Below are positions 44,061 through 53,594 of a stretch of DNA of 64,000 nt, piece by piece. Below the pieces are notes generated by a model that was given only the letters and a program-made list of their open reading frames with translations, ran no database searches and was not told where the DNA came from. Origin of the DNA: Paenibacillus tepidiphilus (lineage in GTDB: Bacteria; Bacillota; Bacilli; Paenibacillales; Paenibacillaceae); contig NZ_VWRQ01000003.1 of NCBI RefSeq assembly GCF_008635795.1, forward strand, positions 248,001 to 312,000. The letters run 5' to 3'. The position numbers and the translations under genes were made by a program. How positions within the stretch are numbered: the first letter of the stretch is position 1; every line of letters starts with the position of its first letter.

Positions 44061-47000
44061 CTACTGGTCCTTCCAGCGCTGTACCGTCAGTGTGACGGTC
44101 TGCGCTCCCCCGGCAGGCGTCAACGTGCGGTTCGCAATATCTGCCCCGCCGGAGGCTGTTTCAACAGACGGCCAGCTGCCGCGCGTCAGCTTATACTGCA
44201 CCGCCGTTCCCGCAGGAAGATTCAGCGTAATGGAATAGACGCCGTCACTGCCCTTGGTCAGCTTATAGGCCGGATCTGCAGCATTCCAGCTGTTGAAGCT
44301 GCCGGAGAGATACACGGCTGCATCCGCCGGTGTAGAGGCGGGAACGCTCACCCGGAACGTCACACCGTCTGCCTGAGGCTGACCCGCTGTAACCGTGCCG
44401 TTCACCAGACTCCAGGTTCCTGCCGTGAAGGTATAATTGTTTCCGCCGTTATTGTCCCAGGTGCCGCTGCCGTTGTTGAAGGCGGCCGTGAGACCTGTTG
44501 CGCTGCCGAGCGGAACTGACAAGAATTTGTACCCCGCGAAAGCAGAAGACTGCATCTGCGCACCGGGAGCGGTCGTCCATGTAGTGGCATTATTCAGCTT
44601 GTAATGAATATAAGAGCTGCTGAATGAAGTGTTCTTGTAATAAATGTTCGCCACAGCGGTCGGCGTTGCCGTTGGTGTTGCTGTCGGTGTTGGTGTCGGT
44701 GTCGGTGTCGGTGTCGCCGTTGGCGTTACTGTCGGCGTGGCCGTCGGTGTCGCTGTCGGCGTTACTGTCGGCGTGGCCGTCGGCGTTGCTGTCGGCGTGG
44801 CCGTTGGCGTTGCTGTCGGTGTCGCCGTTGGCGTTGCGGTCGGTGTCGCCGTCGGCGTTGCTGTCGGTGTCACTGGCGCCCCGGATTTGATGCTGCCGGT
44901 AGGCGTATAGGTCCAGGTGCCGACCCCGAACAGGTAATTGCTGCCGCCGTTGCTGTCCCAGGTCCCGCTGCCATTGTTGAAGCACGCCTCCAATTGGGTA
45001 GCTGCGCCGATATTGATCGTTATTTTGTTATACCCGCTGAGTTCGGACGCCGGAATCGGTACACCCGGAGCTGTCGTCCATGTGCCGCCGGCCGGACGGT
45101 AGTGAATATAAGGTGACGTATACCCCTGCTTATAATAGATCGTCACATTATTGCCTTCCGGTGTCGTCACCGAAGCAGCTGCGCTGAACGCCGACAGATT
45201 GCCGGCGGCATCAAACGCCCTGATCTTATACTCGTAAGCAGTGCTTCCCGCAAGTCCGCTGTCGGTATATGAGGTGCCTGTAGTGGTGCCCACCTTCACG
45301 CCGTTCCGGAAGATCTCATATCCGGTGATGCGTACATTATCAGTGGCCGCATTCCATGTCAGTGCTGCGGAAGATGCGTTGACCACCGAAGCCTGCAGGT
45401 TCGCAGGTGTGCTCGGAGCTTCGTGATCCGGAACGGCAGGCACATCGGTAATGAACGGATGCGTGCCCTCAATCGTTCCGTTAATATTCTCCGTATATTT
45501 GCCCCCGGATTGCGTATACTTGCCTGCTCCGACATACACCTGCTGGATATCGCTGCGGGTCACATTGCCCTTGGCGTCCTTGGCTTCAATATAATAGTCC
45601 AGCAATTGGTCGCGGTAATCGGAAATATAGCTGAAATACAGGTCGCCGATTTCCGAGGCCGGAACCTTCTCCATCACCGCTTTGCTGCTCGGCTGCCAGT
45701 CGACCCCGTTGATATCAGGATTCAGATCGCGGACATTCATCGGATATTCCACCCAATCCCCGACCTTATCCGGATTAATTCCGGCGACACCGGCGGCGGC
45801 CAAACCTTCCGGATCGTAGACCTTGAAGGTATTGTCGGTAGCGTCCGCTGTTTTATCGCGGTGCACCCGAACCTTAACCTTAATATCGCTGATGCCGCTC
45901 GTATCGTAAGCGTACGTATAAATCGCAAACTCATTGTTGAAATGCTGCAGCGTCCAGCCTTCGGCCTTGCTGACATTCGCACTGCCGGGGTTGTACGGAT
46001 AGCGCTGCGGCCACCATACGGACGGACCGGTCTTGTCTTTGGCCAGCTTCTGGGTGACATACGGCTTGGAGAAATAGATGGACTGGTTAAAGGCCAGCGC
46101 CGGCTTCACGCTGTCATCCACATTCTCGTCGTAATAGCCGAAGCCCGAATCCATCGCCGGCAGCAGGAAGTACCAGGCCAGCTCGGCCGGATTGGCGCCG
46201 CCAGCGTAATCTCTGGTCGCGTCCCCTTTAACCGGATAGGAGATCATCCATGGATTAAGCTGGTTGCCTTCATACGTAACCTCACGGTCCAGCGCCGTTG
46301 TCGGCTTCCAGTAATTCGGATGCTCTTCGAGCCAGATTTGCTCTGCGGTCTGCGCATAATTCAGCGAAGCTTGCAGCAGTGCAAAATTACGCTCCAGATA
46401 ATGGTAGCCCTCTTCAAAGGAGACGGTCATGCCCTCTTCTACCCCGGAAAGATTCTTCTTGGGTGCATAGGAGGTGCCATTCGCCTGATTGAAGGCGGCA
46501 AATTGCCCCTTCCAGATACCAAACGGCAGATGCCAGTGATACCACGTCGGATCGGAGGAGGAATCCCGGGTATCAATCCAGGAGCCATCCTGCACATGGA
46601 CTACATCAGAGGCTGAAGGCATGTTGAACAGCAGATACTCGTCGATGCCCATCCCCTTGACGCCGCTGTCCCGATAGGTGACATTTCCGGCGTTACGCCA
46701 CGTCTCCTCGGAGCCCGCGCGGCCCGAGGAATTATCGCCGTCGTGCGCGACTACAAAAATCTGCTTCTGTGCCACCAGGTTCTCGTACGGCTTCAGGGCA
46801 TCCGCCTTGACCTGTCCGAGATAGCCTTCCTCCCAGGACTGGGCCTGTGCCACCGGCACACCGACCACCTTGGACTGCTTGCCTGTCGCCGGATCGACGT
46901 ATTGAACCCAATGCGCCGTAGAGGCGAACGGGTATTTGTTCTGCACAACCTGCTGCTCATTGAACATCGGCTCCGACACCCAGGCCCCTACGGTGCTGGT

Positions 47001-47861
47001 ATTCTGCAGATCGGCACGGTTCGGCGGCGACACCATCGTGTCTGCACCCGGGCTGTTCAGCAGCGGATAGTCCTTGAGCGTCCGCGAGAAATGATTATTC
47101 CCGATGACCGACCACTGGATGCCCAGCTTCTCAAGGACAGGAATGATCCGTTCGGAGAACCCGAGCTCCGTAGGGAAGAAACCCTTGGAGGACTTGTAGC
47201 TGCTGCCCAGAAAATAAGGCTGGGCCAGAGTAGCCCCATGGTAGATCAGGTCCTTCAGCAAATAATCGTTGCCGACCAGCGGCCCCATGGAATGATGTCC
47301 GGTAAAATGAACCATGTCGAGCGTATTCTTGTTGTTCGCCGTCTTAAGCTGGGTATACGCGGTCTTCCAGGGTGTTCCCCAGTTCGGATCGGTGTAACCG
47401 GCGATGTTCCCCCGCTGGATGATGTTGTTGACGTTGTTCACGACAGAGCCGGACATCGTCACATGCATCTGCGCCTGGGGATGATTCGCGTCCAGCGTAT
47501 TGGCCACGCTCCACGGCCAGGTCAGATACGCACCGGTCTTGGCATGGTGGGAATAATAAGACACGAGATCGTCATGCGGCATCGGCGAGCCATTGGGCAG
47601 ATAGTACGTATAATTTGCAGGCGGATTCTGCTTCAGTTGAATGACATCCCCGTCGTACGTGTAACGGATCGGACTGCCGACGGGCAAGGAATTATAGGCG
47701 TTCACATCATAATAGGCCCAGAAATTCGGCATATGGTTGTGATAGACATGGGAGGCCGCAATTTCCGCCGAGACGCTTGCCCCGGCGGATTGAGCCAGCA
47801 GCAGTGAGCCGAGCAGCACAGCCGCAGCCTTGCGCCTCCAGCTGGATCTGGAGTGCTTCAT
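44061..47861 (-). CDS. Secreted alpha-amylase, GH119 family, with FN3, two CBM25 and CBM20
   Basis: 1266 aa from ATG 47861 (an in-frame TTG at 47873 abuts GAGAGGGG). A signal peptide (RRKAAAVLLGSLLLAQSAGA) precedes a ~780-residue catalytic region. That region is unlike GH13; I match it to GH119 of the Bacillus circulans IgtZ type, a relative of GH57. Candidate catalytic acids are the Glu in FFPTELGFSE and the Asp in VVAHDGDN. A fibronectin III domain (~825), CBM25 (~915), a Thr-Pro-Ala-rich linker (~1000-1070), a second CBM25 and a C-terminal CBM20 follow. It starts 43 bp after the GH13 stop and shares that gene's C-terminal modules almost exactly. Confidence 0.85.
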   Translation of the reverse strand: MKHSRSSWRRKAAAVLLGSLLLAQSAGASVSAEIAASHVYHNHMPNFWAYYDVNAYNSLPVGSPIRYTYDGDVIQLKQNPPANYTYYLPNGSPMPHDDLVSYYSHHAKTGAYLTWPWSVANTLDANHPQAQMHVTMSGSVVNNVNNIIQRGNIAGYTDPNWGTPWKTAYTQLKTANNKNTLDMVHFTGHHSMGPLVGNDYLLKDLIYHGATLAQPYFLGSSYKSSKGFFPTELGFSERIIPVLEKLGIQWSVIGNNHFSRTLKDYPLLNSPGADTMVSPPNRADLQNTSTVGAWVSEPMFNEQQVVQNKYPFASTAHWVQYVDPATGKQSKVVGVPVAQAQSWEEGYLGQVKADALKPYENLVAQKQIFVVAHDGDNSSGRAGSEETWRNAGNVTYRDSGVKGMGIDEYLLFNMPSASDVVHVQDGSWIDTRDSSSDPTWYHWHLPFGIWKGQFAAFNQANGTSYAPKKNLSGVEEGMTVSFEEGYHYLERNFALLQASLNYAQTAEQIWLEEHPNYWKPTTALDREVTYEGNQLNPWMISYPVKGDATRDYAGGANPAELAWYFLLPAMDSGFGYYDENVDDSVKPALAFNQSIYFSKPYVTQKLAKDKTGPSVWWPQRYPYNPGSANVSKAEGWTLQHFNNEFAIYTYAYDTSGISDIKVKVRVHRDKTADATDNTFKVYDPEGLAAAGVAGINPDKVGDWVEYPMNVRDLNPDINGVDWQPSSKAVMEKVPASEIGDLYFSYISDYRDQLLDYYIEAKDAKGNVTRSDIQQVYVGAGKYTQSGGKYTENINGTIEGTHPFITDVPAVPDHEAPSTPANLQASVVNASSAALTWNAATDNVRITGYEIFRNGVKVGTTTGTSYTDSGLAGSTAYEYKIRAFDAAGNLSAFSAAASVTTPEGNNVTIYYKQGYTSPYIHYRPAGGTWTTAPGVPIPASELSGYNKITINIGAATQLEACFNNGSGTWDSNGGSNYLFGVGTWTYTPTGSIKSGAPVTPTATPTATPTATPTATPTATPTATPTATPTATPTVTPTATPTATPTVTPTATPTPTPTPTPTATPTATPTAVANIYYKNTSFSSSYIHYKLNNATTWTTAPGAQMQSSAFAGYKFLSVPLGSATGLTAAFNNGSGTWDNNGGNNYTFTAGTWSLVNGTVTAGQPQADGVTFRVSVPASTPADAAVYLSGSFNSWNAADPAYKLTKGSDGVYSITLNLPAGTAVQYKLTRGSWPSVETASGGADIANRTLTPAGGAQTVTLTVQRWKDQ

Positions 47862-47904
47862 CCGATGAATCAACCCCTCTCAGATATCGGATTGTTACAT
47901 CCGG

Positions 47905-50895
47905 TTACTGGTCCTTCCAGCGCTGCACGGTCAATGTCACCGTCTGCGCTCCGCCCGCAGGTGTCAGGGAGCGGTTAGCGATGTCCGCACCGTTCGAGGC
48001 GGTCTCCACGTTCGTCCAGGCCCCGCGGGTAAGCTTATACGTCACTGCCGTACCTGCCGGGAGATTCAGTGTAATGGAGTACACTCCGTCGCTGCCCTTG
48101 GTCAGCTTGTAGGCCGGATCGGCGGCATTCCAGTTATTGAAGCTGCCGGAGAGATACACCGGACCGTCTGCCGGAGTGGAAGCCGGCACCGTTACCCGGA
48201 ACGTTACACTGTCCGGCTGCGGTTCGCCTGCGGCGATGCTGCCGTTCACTAGACTCCAGGCTCCGGCGGCAAAGTGATAATTGTTGCCCCCGTTGTTATC
48301 CCAGGTATTGTTGCCATTGTTGAACGCAGCGGTTAACCCGGCCGCACTGCCCAGCGGAATGGTTACCGACTTGTATCCGGTATAGGCAGAGGCCTGCAGC
48401 TGTACGCCAGGTACGGTAGTCCATGTGCTGGAATTGTCCAGCTTATAGTGGATATAAGAATTGGTGTAAGCTGTATTCTTGTAATAAATAGTGACCGAAG
48501 ACGTTGGCGTGGCCGTCGGCGTCACAGTCGGCGTTGGCGTAGGTGTCGCTGTTGGCGTCACGGTCGGCGTTGGTGTTGGTGTCGCTGTTGGCGTCACGGT
48601 AGGCGTTGGTGTTGGTGTCGTTGTTGGCGTCACAGTCGGTGTTGGTGTTGGCGTCGGAGTGGCCGTCGGTGTTACCGGTGCTCCCGCCTGAATGTTTCCT
48701 GTCGGCGTGTAAGTCCAGGTGCCTGTGCCGAACAGGTAATTACTTCCGCCATTGCTGTCCCAGGTGCCGCTGCCGTTGTTGAAGGCGGCTTCCAGTTGGC
48801 TTGCCGCACCAATGTCAATCGTGATCTTGTTATATCCGCTGATCTCAGCGGCGGGTATGGCTACCCCAGGTGCCGTGGTCCATGTCCCGCCGGCCGCACG
48901 GTAATGAATGTAAGGCGTTGTATAGCCTTGCTTGTAATAGATGGTCACACTGTTTCCGGCAGGAGTGGTTGCCAGTGCCGCCAAGCTGAAGGCCGACAGA
49001 TTGGCCGCAGCGTCAAAGGCTTTTACCGTGTAAGTGTAGCTTGTGCTGCCGGTCAATCCGGTATCGGTGTACGAGGTGCCTGCCGCAGTTCCAACCTTGA
49101 CGCCGTTGCGGTAAACCTCATAGCCGGTTACGCCGACATTATCCGTGGAAGCGGTCCAGCTCACCTTTACACTTGAAGCGTTCTGGGCAACGGCTGTCAC
49201 GTTCGTCGGAACGCTTGGTGCGGTGGTGTCAGTGGACAGCGGGGTTACGGCATAAATTTTGGCCGCGTTGGCGCCGAGTGTTACTGTAATCTGTTTGCCG
49301 GTTACGCCGCCCGATTGAACGGTGATAGTATCTGCGCTGTTAAACTGGTTGTACAGTTTTGTGCCGACAGCTAGTGAGCTTTCGACCCGCAGCGGAATCG
49401 TTACGGTCTGCGAGCCGCCGGACGCATTGCTGAACGCGGAGATAACTTCCTGGCCAGCGTTCGTACCGTTGTCGATCCGGCGCGAGAACGCGTAGAGGTT
49501 CTGTGCAGCCCACATTTCGCGCTGGGTACCGGTACGCAGAGCCGGGTTATTCTTGCGGATTTCATTAAGCTTGGCTACATGCTTATAAGTGCTGGCGTTC
49601 GGATCAAAGTAATTCTGAATTACATTGCCGTTCGCATCGCGCTTCACCATCGACCAGCGGTTCCACGTGTCGGCAATGCCGCCGGTCATAATCTGGCCGT
49701 TGCCGTTGCCCTTGTTCTGCTCGGTGCCCTGGAAGACGACCGGCGTTCCCCGGACAGCGAAGATGAAGGACAACGCATTCTGCAGCTTCTCTACGCTGCC
49801 GCCGGCTTCCGTGAGGAACCGGTTACGGTCATGGTTGTCGATAAACGTCACCATGTGGTTCGCATTTCCGTTGTAGTAGGAATCCTGGGCCAATGTATTC
49901 TTGACATTCGCTTCAAAAGACTGGCCGTATGCGAAGCTGTTCAGCACCGAGAAGAACAGCGGGAAGTCAAGCATACCCCATTCCTTGTTCGCACCAACCC
50001 AGCGGGAGACGAATTCGGCGTTGCCGTCGAAATTCTCACCGAAGGTGTTTACGCCCAGCAGATTCTGCAGCTCGCCGATATCGGTCGGCTTCATCAGCTT
50101 GGCCGCATCCACACGCGCCCCATCGGCGCCGGTATAGTCAAACCAGCCCTTGATGGAGCTGAATATGGCCTGCTTGGCTGCCGGAACATCGAAATCAATG
50201 TCATCGAGGCCGCCCAGATCATGGTTCTCCAGGTAGTCCTGTGCCCACTGGTCATACCGCCCGTCAGCCAGCGACCAGTTGATATCGCCGTTATGATGAT
50301 ACCAGGCCGGATTGTTGAACGGTGCAGCCGGCTGCAAGGCAGGAATGTCGTAGTAAGCCTGGGTGCCCAGCATGTAATCGCCGATATGGTTCGGTACGAC
50401 GTCGATAATGACCTTGATGCCGAGAGCATGGGCCGAATCCACAAGCTCTTTCAGTTTTTCTTTGGTGCCGAAGTAAGGATTGGCCTTGTTAGGGTCCTTG
50501 ACGTTATACCCGTGATAGGCGGTATTCTTGCCGGAGCCGTTATTCTCCCGGTTCGTCATCTGGGGCTCGGCCACCGGAGAAATCCAGATCGCCGTATAAC
50601 CCATGCCCGCAATGTACGGGAGCTTGTCGATGACACCCTGCCAGTCTCCGCCCTTCATGTAGCGGAAATCCTCCTCGGAGTTCTCTCCGTAACGGATCGC
50701 GCTGCCGGTGGCATTATTGGAGGTATCTCCGTCATGGAAACGGTCCACCATAATCTGATAAATCGTGTCATTCTCGGTAACGGTTCCGATGCTGGCCGCT
50801 TCAACCTGCGCCGGAGGCACAACAAACAAATTCATCGTGATGGAAAGTACAATGGACGCAATCAGAACAGGAACTAGCCATGGTTTACGTTTCAT
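47905..50895 (-). CDS. Secreted alpha-amylase, GH13, with FN3, two CBM25 and CBM20
   Basis: 996 aa from ATG 50895, 9 nt after GAGAGG. Signal peptide (LVPVLIASIVLSITMNLFVVPPAQVEA). GH13 barrel motifs: VIIDVVPNH, the nucleophile in GARVDAAKLM, the acid/base Glu in FGENFDG and FIDNHDRNRF. After a beta-sandwich domain come a fibronectin III domain (~565), CBM25 (~655), a TPTPTVTP linker, a second CBM25 and a CBM20. Hydrolyses alpha-1,4 bonds of raw starch; the binding modules hold it on granules. A cyclodextrin glucanotransferase activity is possible but the domain order is not that of typical CGTases. Confidence 0.93.
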   Translation of the reverse strand: MKRKPWLVPVLIASIVLSITMNLFVVPPAQVEAASIGTVTENDTIYQIMVDRFHDGDTSNNATGSAIRYGENSEEDFRYMKGGDWQGVIDKLPYIAGMGYTAIWISPVAEPQMTNRENNGSGKNTAYHGYNVKDPNKANPYFGTKEKLKELVDSAHALGIKVIIDVVPNHIGDYMLGTQAYYDIPALQPAAPFNNPAWYHHNGDINWSLADGRYDQWAQDYLENHDLGGLDDIDFDVPAAKQAIFSSIKGWFDYTGADGARVDAAKLMKPTDIGELQNLLGVNTFGENFDGNAEFVSRWVGANKEWGMLDFPLFFSVLNSFAYGQSFEANVKNTLAQDSYYNGNANHMVTFIDNHDRNRFLTEAGGSVEKLQNALSFIFAVRGTPVVFQGTEQNKGNGNGQIMTGGIADTWNRWSMVKRDANGNVIQNYFDPNASTYKHVAKLNEIRKNNPALRTGTQREMWAAQNLYAFSRRIDNGTNAGQEVISAFSNASGGSQTVTIPLRVESSLAVGTKLYNQFNSADTITVQSGGVTGKQITVTLGANAAKIYAVTPLSTDTTAPSVPTNVTAVAQNASSVKVSWTASTDNVGVTGYEVYRNGVKVGTAAGTSYTDTGLTGSTSYTYTVKAFDAAANLSAFSLAALATTPAGNSVTIYYKQGYTTPYIHYRAAGGTWTTAPGVAIPAAEISGYNKITIDIGAASQLEAAFNNGSGTWDSNGGSNYLFGTGTWTYTPTGNIQAGAPVTPTATPTPTPTPTVTPTTTPTPTPTVTPTATPTPTPTVTPTATPTPTPTVTPTATPTSSVTIYYKNTAYTNSYIHYKLDNSSTWTTVPGVQLQASAYTGYKSVTIPLGSAAGLTAAFNNGNNTWDNNGGNNYHFAAGAWSLVNGSIAAGEPQPDSVTFRVTVPASTPADGPVYLSGSFNNWNAADPAYKLTKGSDGVYSITLNLPAGTAVTYKLTRGAWTNVETASNGADIANRSLTPAGGAQTVTLTVQRWKDQ

Positions 50896-50911
50896 CCTTA
50901 TCATCCTCTCG

Positions 50912-51177
50912 TAAAAGCGTTTTCAAAACAGTTAAATCGTTTGCACAAAATGGCAGCAGTCTGTACTTCTACTTCCTCTTGACATAAACGGGCTTGCAGG
51001 ACTCACTGGAACTTGCGGATTGACTGGCAGTATTGCGGGGCGAAACGGGCATTCCGGGACTTGTTGGCAAGACAATCGGCTAAAGTGACTGACAAAGCTG
51101 AGTGAAGGACAGGCAGGGTTACTGAAGAACAGCAGAAGGTGTAAAGCGTTAGCAATTGGTACAGGAAACCGGTTTCC
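50912..51177 (-). promoter_or_regulatory. Cluster of LacI/CcpA-type operators upstream of the amylases
   Basis: Four sites on the minus strand match or approach TGNAAACGNTTNCA: TGAAAACGCTTTTA (50925-50912), TGCAAACGATTTAA (50945-50932), TGCTAACGCTTTAC (51155-51142), and the palindrome GGAAACCGGTTTCC (51177-51164). The first two lie just before the ribosome binding site. They could be CcpA cre sites, targets of the nearby LacI-type regulator, or both. A -35/-10 pair is not clear. Confidence 0.65.
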
Positions 51178-51286
51178 CCCTAGAAATTACCATGCCCATG
51201 GTTGCGTTGTCAAGAAATTTAATTATCGTTTTTTTGCAGAAGCGCATGAAAAAGACCATCCCGCAAGAGAATGGCCCGACATTGCT

Positions 51287-51499
51287 TTATTTTCCTAATA
51301 ACTGATTCAGGCCCAGCCGTTTCATCCCCTCGGTCCATGCCCATCCGCCTGCACTGGCCAGCACTACATTATGAAAAATCTTCATAGCCAGTGAGTACGT
51401 CACCGTTCCGATAATGATCTCGATTACGAAGAAGCGCAGCACATCCCCTTTGGTGATGACATAGACTTGGAACTCATGTTTTGGCAGCATAGGTCTCAT
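51287..51499 (-). CDS. Small hypothetical membrane protein
   Basis: 70 aa from ATG 51499, with GGGGTGG upstream. One hydrophobic segment is clear (FFVIEIIIGTVTYSLAM) and a second weaker one (VVLASAGGWAW). The N-terminus is polar (MRPMLPKHEFQVYVI). No family is recognised. It is a single gene between the amylase promoter region and a short rightward ORF. Confidence 0.5.
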   Translation of the reverse strand: MRPMLPKHEFQVYVITKGDVLRFFVIEIIIGTVTYSLAMKIFHNVVLASAGGWAWTEGMKRLGLNQLLGK

Positions 51500-51596
51500 G
51501 ATCCACCCCATTCGTGTTTATGTACCCATATGCGGCTTTAAGTTTGTCTGATTCCACTTCGTATTTGGTTAAATAAGGAATAAGGAGGGATGAATG

Positions 51597-51713
51597 ATGA
51601 ACAGCTGGACGATGGCCGATTGGGCTGCCCGTATCATGGGGAAAGATCCATACTGGATGGCAGCATTCCGGGACGGAGAAATATATACCGCATTGTCGGC
51701 TTGGCGGGATTAA
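51597..51713 (+). CDS. Very short ORF with a strong ribosome binding site
   Basis: 38 aa (MNSWTMADWAARIMGKD, then PYWMAAFRDGEIYTALSAWRD), tryptophan-rich and amphipathic. AAGGAGGG stands 8 nt before ATG 51597 (a second ATG lies at 51594). A longer overlapping ORF from ATG 51590 exists in another frame but has no room for its ribosome binding site. A hairpin at 51751-51784 ends the unit. Whether it is translated cannot be decided here. Confidence 0.4.
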   Translation: MNSWTMADWAARIMGKDPYWMAAFRDGEIYTALSAWRD

Positions 51714-51750
51714 TACTCGGACCGCTGATGATCCCGGTGAACGCCCAAGA

Positions 51751-51784
51751 TGCCCTATTCGGATTCGTGGTCCGAACAGGGCTT
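51751..51784 (+). terminator. Hairpin downstream of the short ORF
   Basis: GCCCTATTCGGA-TTCGTGG-TCCGAACAGGGC, 12 bp with one mismatch, then TTTGGGG. A weak intrinsic terminator; it lies ~60 bp from the fumarase stop on the other strand. Confidence 0.6.
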
Positions 51785-51845
51785 TGGGGAATGATATAAA
51801 TTATGAGTGCGGTACAATATACAATGCAGAAACCGTCCACCAGCG

Positions 51846-53492
51846 CTACTTAAAGACCGGCTCCTTCAACATCGCCAGCTTGGCGGCCGAATCCTTCTCC
51901 ACATCTGCATGAAGGCTGTTTCCATGGGAGTCCATCGTAACAATCGCGGCAAAATCTTCGACCTGCAGATGCCACATGGCCTCGGGAATACCGAACTCCA
52001 TAAAGTCCACGCCATTGACCTTCTTGAGACATTCGGCATAGTATTGCGCAGCTCCGCCGATGGCATTCAGGTACACGCCACCGTGCTCCCGGAGCGCCTG
52101 CAGGGTCTTCGGTCCCATACCGCCTTTGCCGATAACGGCACGGATGCCGAACTTCTTCAGGATCTCTCCTTGATACGGCTCCTCGCGGATGCTCGTCGTC
52201 GGACCTGCAGCCTTAACATGCCAGCCGTCTTCGTCCTTCAGCATAACAGGACCGCAGTGATAAATCACCGCTCCGTTCAAATCGACAGGCGCGTCGTGGT
52301 CCATCAAATATTTGTGCAGGGCATCGCGCCCGGTATGCATTTCGCCGGAGAGGATCACCACATCGCCCACGCGCAGGCTGCGGATCTGCTCCTCGCTGAT
52401 CGGCGTCGTCAGGCGGATCTCCCGCGTTCCGCCGGAGGACTGGCCGTTTGCAGCCGCTGGAGCTGCCGGGGCTATTTCAGGCGCCGCCGCTATGCTTGCA
52501 TCCTCGGAGACAACGCCGTCGGTAACGGATGTGGCAAGCCGCCCGGCAGCGACAGTTTCCAGGACCTCCGGCTCACTCTCTACCGATACCCCCGTGCCGC
52601 TCTCGTAAAGCCACTCCTTAATGCTGCCTGTCGCCGGTTCGACCAGCACGCCCTGCCGGCGGAAAGCCCAGCAGTTGTAGGCTACCGAGACAAAAAAGCT
52701 GGCCGGCAGCCGGTTCATCACGCCCACCTTGCAGCCCAGCAGCGTCACCTCGCCGCCGAAGCCCATCGTGCCGATGCCCAGCTTGTTGGCATTCTCCATA
52801 ATATAATCCTCCAGCTTGGCCAGGTCGGCGGCCGGATTGACATCGTCCACTTTGCGGAACAGCTGCTTCTTCGCCAGCTCATAGCCGGTGGTACGGTCGC
52901 CGCCGATGCCGACGCCGAGGAAGCCTGCGCTGCAGCCCTGCCCCTGCGCCTGGTACACGGCATGCAGGATGCATTTGCGGATGCCGTCGAGATCGCGTCC
53001 GGCTTTGCCCAGTCCTTCCAGTTCCGCCGGAAGGCTGTACTGGATATTCTTGTTCTCGCAGCCGCCGCCCTTGAGAATCAGCCTGACATCAATGTTGTCC
53101 TCTTCCCACTGTTCAAAATGAATCACCGGCGTGCCCGCGCCCAGATTGTCGCCGCTGTTCTCGCCTGTCAGCGAGTCCACGGAGTTGGGACGCAGCTTGC
53201 CGCCCTTGGTAGCCCGGACAATGGCGCTGTGGATATCCTTCTTCATCTCAATCTGATTAACGCCGACCGGCGTATGCACAATAAAGGTTGGCATCCCCGT
53301 GTCCTGGCAAATCGGCGATACTTCTTGCTCGGCCATGCCGATATTCTGTGCAATTGTCGTCAGCGCCAGACCGGAACGGGTCGCCCGATCCTCCAGTGCG
53401 CGCCCCTTGGCCACTGCACGCCGCACGTCCCCCGGCAAATTGGTGGAGGTCTCTACGATCAACCGGTACATACTCTCTTCGAAATCCCGCAT
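51846..53492 (-). CDS. Fumarate hydratase, class I (iron-sulfur)
   Basis: 548 aa from ATG 53492, 10 nt after GAGAGGAG; an in-frame TTG at 53501 is less likely. Converts fumarate and malate in the TCA cycle. Alpha domain with the three [4Fe-4S] cysteines (SPICQDTGMP, GGGCENKN, GQGCSAGFLG). Then a low-complexity Ala/Pro linker (~315-345), then the beta domain (GDVVILSGEMHTGRD, GPTTSIRE, IGKGGMG). Fused alpha-beta like FumA of enterobacteria; the linker is unusually long. Bacillus subtilis uses class II (FumC) instead. It may work with mdh and icd encoded further right. Confidence 0.94.
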   Translation of the reverse strand: MRDFEESMYRLIVETSTNLPGDVRRAVAKGRALEDRATRSGLALTTIAQNIGMAEQEVSPICQDTGMPTFIVHTPVGVNQIEMKKDIHSAIVRATKGGKLRPNSVDSLTGENSGDNLGAGTPVIHFEQWEEDNIDVRLILKGGGCENKNIQYSLPAELEGLGKAGRDLDGIRKCILHAVYQAQGQGCSAGFLGVGIGGDRTTGYELAKKQLFRKVDDVNPAADLAKLEDYIMENANKLGIGTMGFGGEVTLLGCKVGVMNRLPASFFVSVAYNCWAFRRQGVLVEPATGSIKEWLYESGTGVSVESEPEVLETVAAGRLATSVTDGVVSEDASIAAAPEIAPAAPAAANGQSSGGTREIRLTTPISEEQIRSLRVGDVVILSGEMHTGRDALHKYLMDHDAPVDLNGAVIYHCGPVMLKDEDGWHVKAAGPTTSIREEPYQGEILKKFGIRAVIGKGGMGPKTLQALREHGGVYLNAIGGAAQYYAECLKKVNGVDFMEFGIPEAMWHLQVEDFAAIVTMDSHGNSLHADVEKDSAAKLAMLKEPVFK

Positions 53493-53594
53493 CGCTATCA
53501 AGCTCCTCTCTGTCCGTCAAGGTTGCTTAAACTCTGTTACAATTAGTTATTATAATATCATATTAAAGCGCGTATGAAAGGGGTTACTTAAAAA

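Noticed and set aside
44624..44910. Val/Gly- and Leu/Ser-repeat ORFs opposite the amylase linker
   Set aside because: They are antisense shadows of the Thr-Pro-Ala linker repeat of the GH119 gene.
51807..53546. 579-codon open frame antisense to the fumarase gene
   Set aside because: The fumarase frame has all Fe-S cysteines and a ribosome binding site; the antisense frame has neither.
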